Below, one piece after another: positions 60,615 to 64,000 of a stretch of DNA of 64,000 nucleotides. Position 1 is the stretch's first letter. Each line of letters begins with the position of its first letter. The notes beneath the pieces were generated by a model, which ran no database searches, was not told the DNA's origin, and was given only the letters and a program-made list of their open reading frames with translations. Source of the DNA: Gigaspora margarita. Taxonomy: Eukaryota > Glomeromycota > Glomeromycetes > Diversisporales > Gigasporaceae. The position numbers and the translations under genes are program-made. The DNA lies in assembly GCA_009809945.1 (NCBI GenBank), contig WTPW01000184.1:409300-473299 (forward strand). The letters are read 5' to 3'.

Positions 60615-60973
60615 TACAGTACACCCTGTCAAAACTGGTATGCATGGTGGAAAGGTTTTGTATCAGCTTTGAGAGGTTATCGGATTTAAGATACTAATAA
60701 CCTAATGGTCACATGATTCTATCTAAATATAATTGGCCAAATTACATTCATACATACATATTCAGTTAATAAAATCGGATTTGAGCCAATTAAATTGATT
60801 AATTTTACCTTACAAACCCGATATCTTATAGATATCTGATATTTTAAGTATCAGTTATCAGAAATGACAGGTTATCAGATTTGAATTATGGAACCAATAT
60901 GGTGGATTGACTTTTTATCAGTTATGGAAGGTTATCAGTTTTGACAGGATCAGTTTTGACAGGGTGTACTGTA
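60615..60973. mobile_element. Tc1/mariner-type MITE in the MULE relic
   Basis: TACAGTACACCCTGTCAAAA and the exact complement at the right (TTTTGACAGGGTGTACTGTA) bound 359 bp. A TA target fits (TATATA on both sides). It interrupts the transposase between its DDE and SWIM parts. Confidence 0.85.
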
Positions 60974-60989
60974 TATATTTTTTTAGGTA

Positions 60990-61243
60990 AAAGATGACTC
61001 ATACTAACAAGAAATGGCCAGGGAGAATAATTATAATCAACCTCAGTCTTTGTTTCCTTCTCTACTTGAAGATATACCTTAGAATTATATTTAAGAAGTT
61101 TGAAAAATAATTAGATATAAAAGACAACAATATGATCTTCAATGTAATTATACTTAATGATAGCTCCTATTTATGCACTTGCCTCTGGCTTGTCAATTGT
61201 GGAATTGTGTATAGACACTTTTTCATGTTATGTCTTATTCGAT
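60990..61243 (+). pseudogene. MULE transposase relic, SWIM zinc-finger part
   Basis: Reads EMARENNYNQPQSLFPSLLE DIP, then YKRQQYDLQCNYT, and after stops NDSSYLCTCLWLVNC GIVYRHFF. CTC...C...H is the SWIM finger pattern, with Tyr where the family usually has the third Cys (GIVCRHFF). Part of 58864-63009; the MITE at 61244 cuts directly behind it. Confidence 0.6.
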
Positions 61244-61366
61244 TACTGTATTACTGTGAAATAACGATTATAGGCTTTATTTTGAAAATTGCATCCCCTA
61301 AAAATAGCATACTGGGTTTCAAATTAATGCCCATGCGCATCCCGAAATAGTGTGCACTATATATAG
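61244..61366. mobile_element. Short palindromic MITE, CAAAATAACRYGCA family (copy 3)
   Basis: It matches the copy at 18055 in inverted orientation (TACTGTGAAATAACGATTAT, AAAATTGCATCCCCTAAAAA, GAAATAGTGTGCACTAT). It lies directly behind the SWIM remnant of the MULE relic. Confidence 0.7.
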
Positions 61367-62385
61367 CACGATTATCTAACTTTATTCAAACAAACTGAAT
61401 AACTTTATTTAACATATCTGGAAAACATATGGGATAAGGGTTCGCTACCCTTGGTGGCTCTAATATATAATCACATTTCCTACTACAGATACATATATTC
61501 ATCACAACAGCAAATGAAAGGGACACCTATAATGCTCTGTCTGTCCCTAGGTAAAGAGATGATCTGAAACCATTCACGGATAAAATGCCTTCATATAGAG
61601 GGAAACCATCAAATCTTCCTATAGCTGTAAAGAGAATCGGTAACTATATTCCTGCCAATTTGAGTGAGGTTCATTCTTATGGTCCTTGCACTGCCACTTG
61701 CAGCCATAGAGCCAAAATATAGCAACTGGTCCTTGCACTACCACTTGTAGCTGTGGAGCCAAATACAACAACTGGTCCTTGCACTGCTACTCGCAGTCGT
61801 GGAGCCAAATACAACAACTGGTCCTTGCACTGCCACTTGCAGCTGTGGAGCCAACTACCTCTAGTTCTTGCACTACTACCTGCAGCTATGGAGCCAGGTA
61901 CTCAACAGGTCCTTGTACTGCTAGTGCAGCTGTGGAGCCTGGTATAACAAAAAAAACAATACTGCTTGTTTGAATTCGGGTGAGTAAGAGAGGGAGACAG
62001 AGCCAGCCTTCACAAGGCGAGTGATAGTGAAAAGAAAGATAACCTTCTTCACTGAGATTCTTGGCCTTAAATACTCCTCCTGTATTACTGGTTTATAATT
62101 GGCCACAGCCATTATCCCTTACCCCTATTACCGATCTAACAATCATAACTATGTGAATTTAAAATCATATTCATATACAAAATCTCACGACACTAATCAA
62201 AGAATAACCATAAAAGGATACATAACAAAACCTATACATAATCAGACATAAAGTCATCTGATCTCACAATAATGATTGCTCTGTCACTTCGTTGGCAGGC
62301 TTTTCATTTTCAAATAAATATTCATATACTCACATGGGTGCTATTTTGAATATCTTATACATATTTGCTTAAAAAATTGGGTTAC
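61367..62385. other. Inserted stretch of unknown origin
   Basis: Less AT-rich than most of the window. It contains the 46-bp repeat at 61680-61949 and separates the SWIM and zinc-knuckle parts of the MULE relic, so it is an insertion or a rearrangement. No gene is supported. Confidence 0.4.
61680..61949 (+). repeat. 46-bp tandem repeat, six units, GC-richer
   Basis: Units of 43-46 bp such as GGTCCTTGCACTGCCACTTG, then CAGCTGTGGAGCCAAATAC, repeat six times. 46 is not a multiple of 3, so apparent repeat proteins change frame at each unit and are not real. Confidence 0.85.
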
Positions 62386-62475
62386 CTCAAAATAGTGCAC
62401 ATGTGTGCACTCAAAATAGTGTACAGGTAATTGAATCACCATGCAGGTGCGTGTTATTTTGTGGTAATACAGTAA
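62386..62475. mobile_element. Short palindromic MITE, CAAAATAACRYGCA family (copy 4)
   Basis: Nearly identical in inverted orientation to 16222-16325: GTTACCTCAAAATAGTGCAC, CAGGTAATTGAATCACCATG, TGTTATTTTGTGGTAATACA. A second half-copy (GGGTGCTATTTTGAATATCT) stands just before it near 62335. Confidence 0.65.
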
Positions 62476-62639
62476 TGCTCAATTCTATAATACGCTTATC
62501 TCTAAATGCTAATATAATAACAACAAAATTAATAATTAATAGGCCAAGGCAGTATTACCAATATATTAAAGTAGAATTGAGTTAAGCAAGCAGGAACAAT
62601 TACCTCAGGTACTGTCATTTCAGTATCTTTCAAAATTTA

Positions 62640-63009
62640 GACAAACACCAATTGTTATACAAGTGCAAGGTTCCAAACAAAAATATGATATGGCATAGGC
62701 TCACTAAAAAAGTACTTGATCTGGCCATTCAAACTAAAAAATTGATGAATTTGTTAGCAAGATAGAATGTTTTGTTCAAAGAGTAAAAAGAAATTAACCA
62801 AGATAATAACATTAATTCTATGAATTCTACGGATATTGGAGATCCTTTATGAGTTAACATAAAGGTCAACAACCAAAAAGATATAAATTAGGTGGAGAAC
62901 TACTAAAAAAGAAATTAGTGATGGTTAACAATTCTAAAAGCAAAAAAGGTAAAAGTCATTGCTAAAAGTATAAGCAAATGGGTTATTATGCTCCTCGATG
63001 CCTGGATTA
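62640..63009 (+). pseudogene. MULE transposase relic, zinc-knuckle C-terminus
   Basis: In shifted frames: TKKVLDLAIQTKK, KIDEFVSKIECFVQRVKRN, then GQQPKRYKLGGELLKKKLVM with VNNSKSKKGKSHC and a stop, then KYKQMGYYAPRCLD and TAA (63007). The last part keeps the spacing of a CCHC zinc knuckle (C-x2-C-x4-H-x4-C) with Tyr at the second Cys and at the His. It is the expected C-terminus of the transposase begun at 58864. Confidence 0.6.
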
Positions 63010-63388
63010 ATATTTAATTTAATTGGCAGTATAGCAATATAATGTAGTATAACAAATTGAAATGCAAAATAATATATTGCTTAATTTGTTAAATTGGCTA
63101 TATAATGTTACTATGTTAAAAACCTGATTCATATATAAAAAATAAACTAGCTGCTCTTGAAATTAACATGTTTTATGCTATACTTACAAGTATTAGAGCA
63201 TAAAATTTAGATTATATTGCGAAAGAATTAAATTACAACAAATTAAGCAGTTTCGATTTTTATACATATTTGTTTTATGTGCCAAAACCAATTAGAACTG
63301 TCTTTAGTGAAAATAATCTAGCTTCAAACTTTGTATGCTCTTATTATATGTACAAGTTGTATATAGCATTTGGAGATAGTACAAATTG
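63010..63388. other. AT-rich stretch, nothing recognised
   Basis: No feature supported. Confidence 0.4.
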
Positions 63389-63530
63389 GTTAGGGTTAGG
63401 GTAAATTTATGTAATTGGTAGTTAGAGTTAGGATTAGTGTGATTGGTTAGTTAGTTAGTTAGGGTTAGATTAGTTAGTTAGTTAGGGTTAGAGTTATATT
63501 AGTTAATTAGGGGTAGGGTTAGGGGTAAGA
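63389..63530 (+). repeat. Degenerate telomere-like TTAGGG/TTAG array
   Basis: TTAGGGTTAGGG at 63390-63401, then TTAGTTAGTTAGTTAGGG-type strings with drift. Confidence 0.6.
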
Positions 63531-63680
63531 TTCAAGTAAAATCATGTGCTTACTTTGTGATTGGTTAGTTAGTGATTAGGGTATAATAATGCTATATGCT
63601 ATGCTATTAGTAATATATATACTATATCCTATTATGAATAAGCACCCCTTTTTTTGAAATTTTAAACTCAATGTTCTTGA

Positions 63681-63780
63681 TAACTATCTTATCAAACTTA
63701 ATAAAAATTTATTTATTTAAATTTTATAGATCTATAAAATTTAAATAAATAAATTTTTATTAAGTTTGATTAGATAGTTA
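63681..63780. repeat. 100-bp palindrome, one mismatch
   Basis: Two 50-bp arms with no spacer (centre 63730/63731), starting TAACTATCTTATCAAACTTA. One mismatched base pair is seen. Confidence 0.9.
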
Positions 63781-63922
63781 GGGGAGCGCCATTTATCAGG
63801 TGATTAGGGTCTACTAAGTAACTACCCCCCTACCCCCCACCTGATAATAAATACTGCAATTTGATTGGCTAAAATTTTTTAAAATTTTAAAAAAAATTTA
63901 AAATTTAATATTAAATAAAATT

Positions 63923-64000
63923 CGAACCAACGATCCGTTTTGGGTGATTTTACTACCAAAATGTTCGTCTCAATGAGACGATTCCAACGAGCCTAAAATC
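63923..64000. mobile_element. Partial inverted-repeat element at the window edge
   Basis: GATTTTACTACCAAAATGTT, TCGTCTCAATGAGACGA and GAGCCTAAAAT resemble the left half of 53809-54068. The rest lies outside the window. Confidence 0.4.

Noticed and set aside
61753-61973. Two plus-strand frames with Cys/Trp-rich repeats
   Set aside because: The 46-bp unit shifts frame at every copy, so the proteins are artefacts.

Overview
The window looks like nuclear DNA of a transposon-rich, very AT-rich eukaryote, most probably a fungus of the Glomeromycotina (arbuscular mycorrhizal) type. The reasons are the very low GC content, short GT-AG introns of about 80-110 bp, decayed FAR1/SWIM/zinc-knuckle MULE and Tnp2-like transposases of the kind amplified in those genomes, and a dense cover of small inverted-repeat elements. 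The taxon is an inference; everything below is read from the sequence.

One convincing host gene is present: an eight-exon gene on the minus strand (27420-29361) that splices in frame into a 345-residue protein with a signal peptide and seven hydrophobic segments, a GPCR-like receptor. No single reading frame shows it, because its longest exon is only 238 bp. The decayed coding remains are a Tnp2-like transposase (46262-47296 and 50764-51696, split by insertions in its introns), a MULE transposase (58864-63009, cut by further insertions), a mini-exon repeat gene in decay (39275-40110), and a possible coiled-coil relic (21180-21500).

Layout. 1-4.3 kb: AT-rich DNA with small hairpins. 4.3-14.5 kb: nested inverted-repeat elements, including a fold-back element (6.9-9.8 kb) whose left arm carries a SINE-like insertion with a target duplication, and a hAT-like element (12.1-13.4 kb). 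14.5-19.1 kb: a large inverted-repeat block with nested small elements. 19.2-27.2 kb: more small elements, one nest three deep (23.0-25.0 kb). 27.4-29.4 kb: the receptor gene. 29.4-36.3 kb: mostly featureless AT-rich DNA with a few small elements and minisatellites. 36.4-41.0 kb: a 4.7-kb terminal-inverted-repeat element carrying the mini-exon gene and at least five other insertions. 41.1-46.2 kb: a giant inverted array. 46.3-51.7 kb: the split Tnp2 relic around a fold-back element whose centre is an assembly gap (49329-49975). 52-58.8 kb: fold-back elements, minisatellites and small elements. 58.9-63.0 kb: the MULE relic. 63.4-64 kb: telomere-like repeats and a 100-bp palindrome.

The most unusual structure is a set of roughly 330-bp elements (12872, 26851, 33056, 40150 and relatives) that share an internal core but carry different terminal inverted repeats. 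Three are flanked by perfect 9-bp duplications, the size made by MULE transposases, and the decayed MULE transposase in this window belongs to that class. The transposase relics carry many premature stops that replace expected Trp or Gln codons by C-to-T type transitions, which suggests repeat-directed or methylation-linked mutation.
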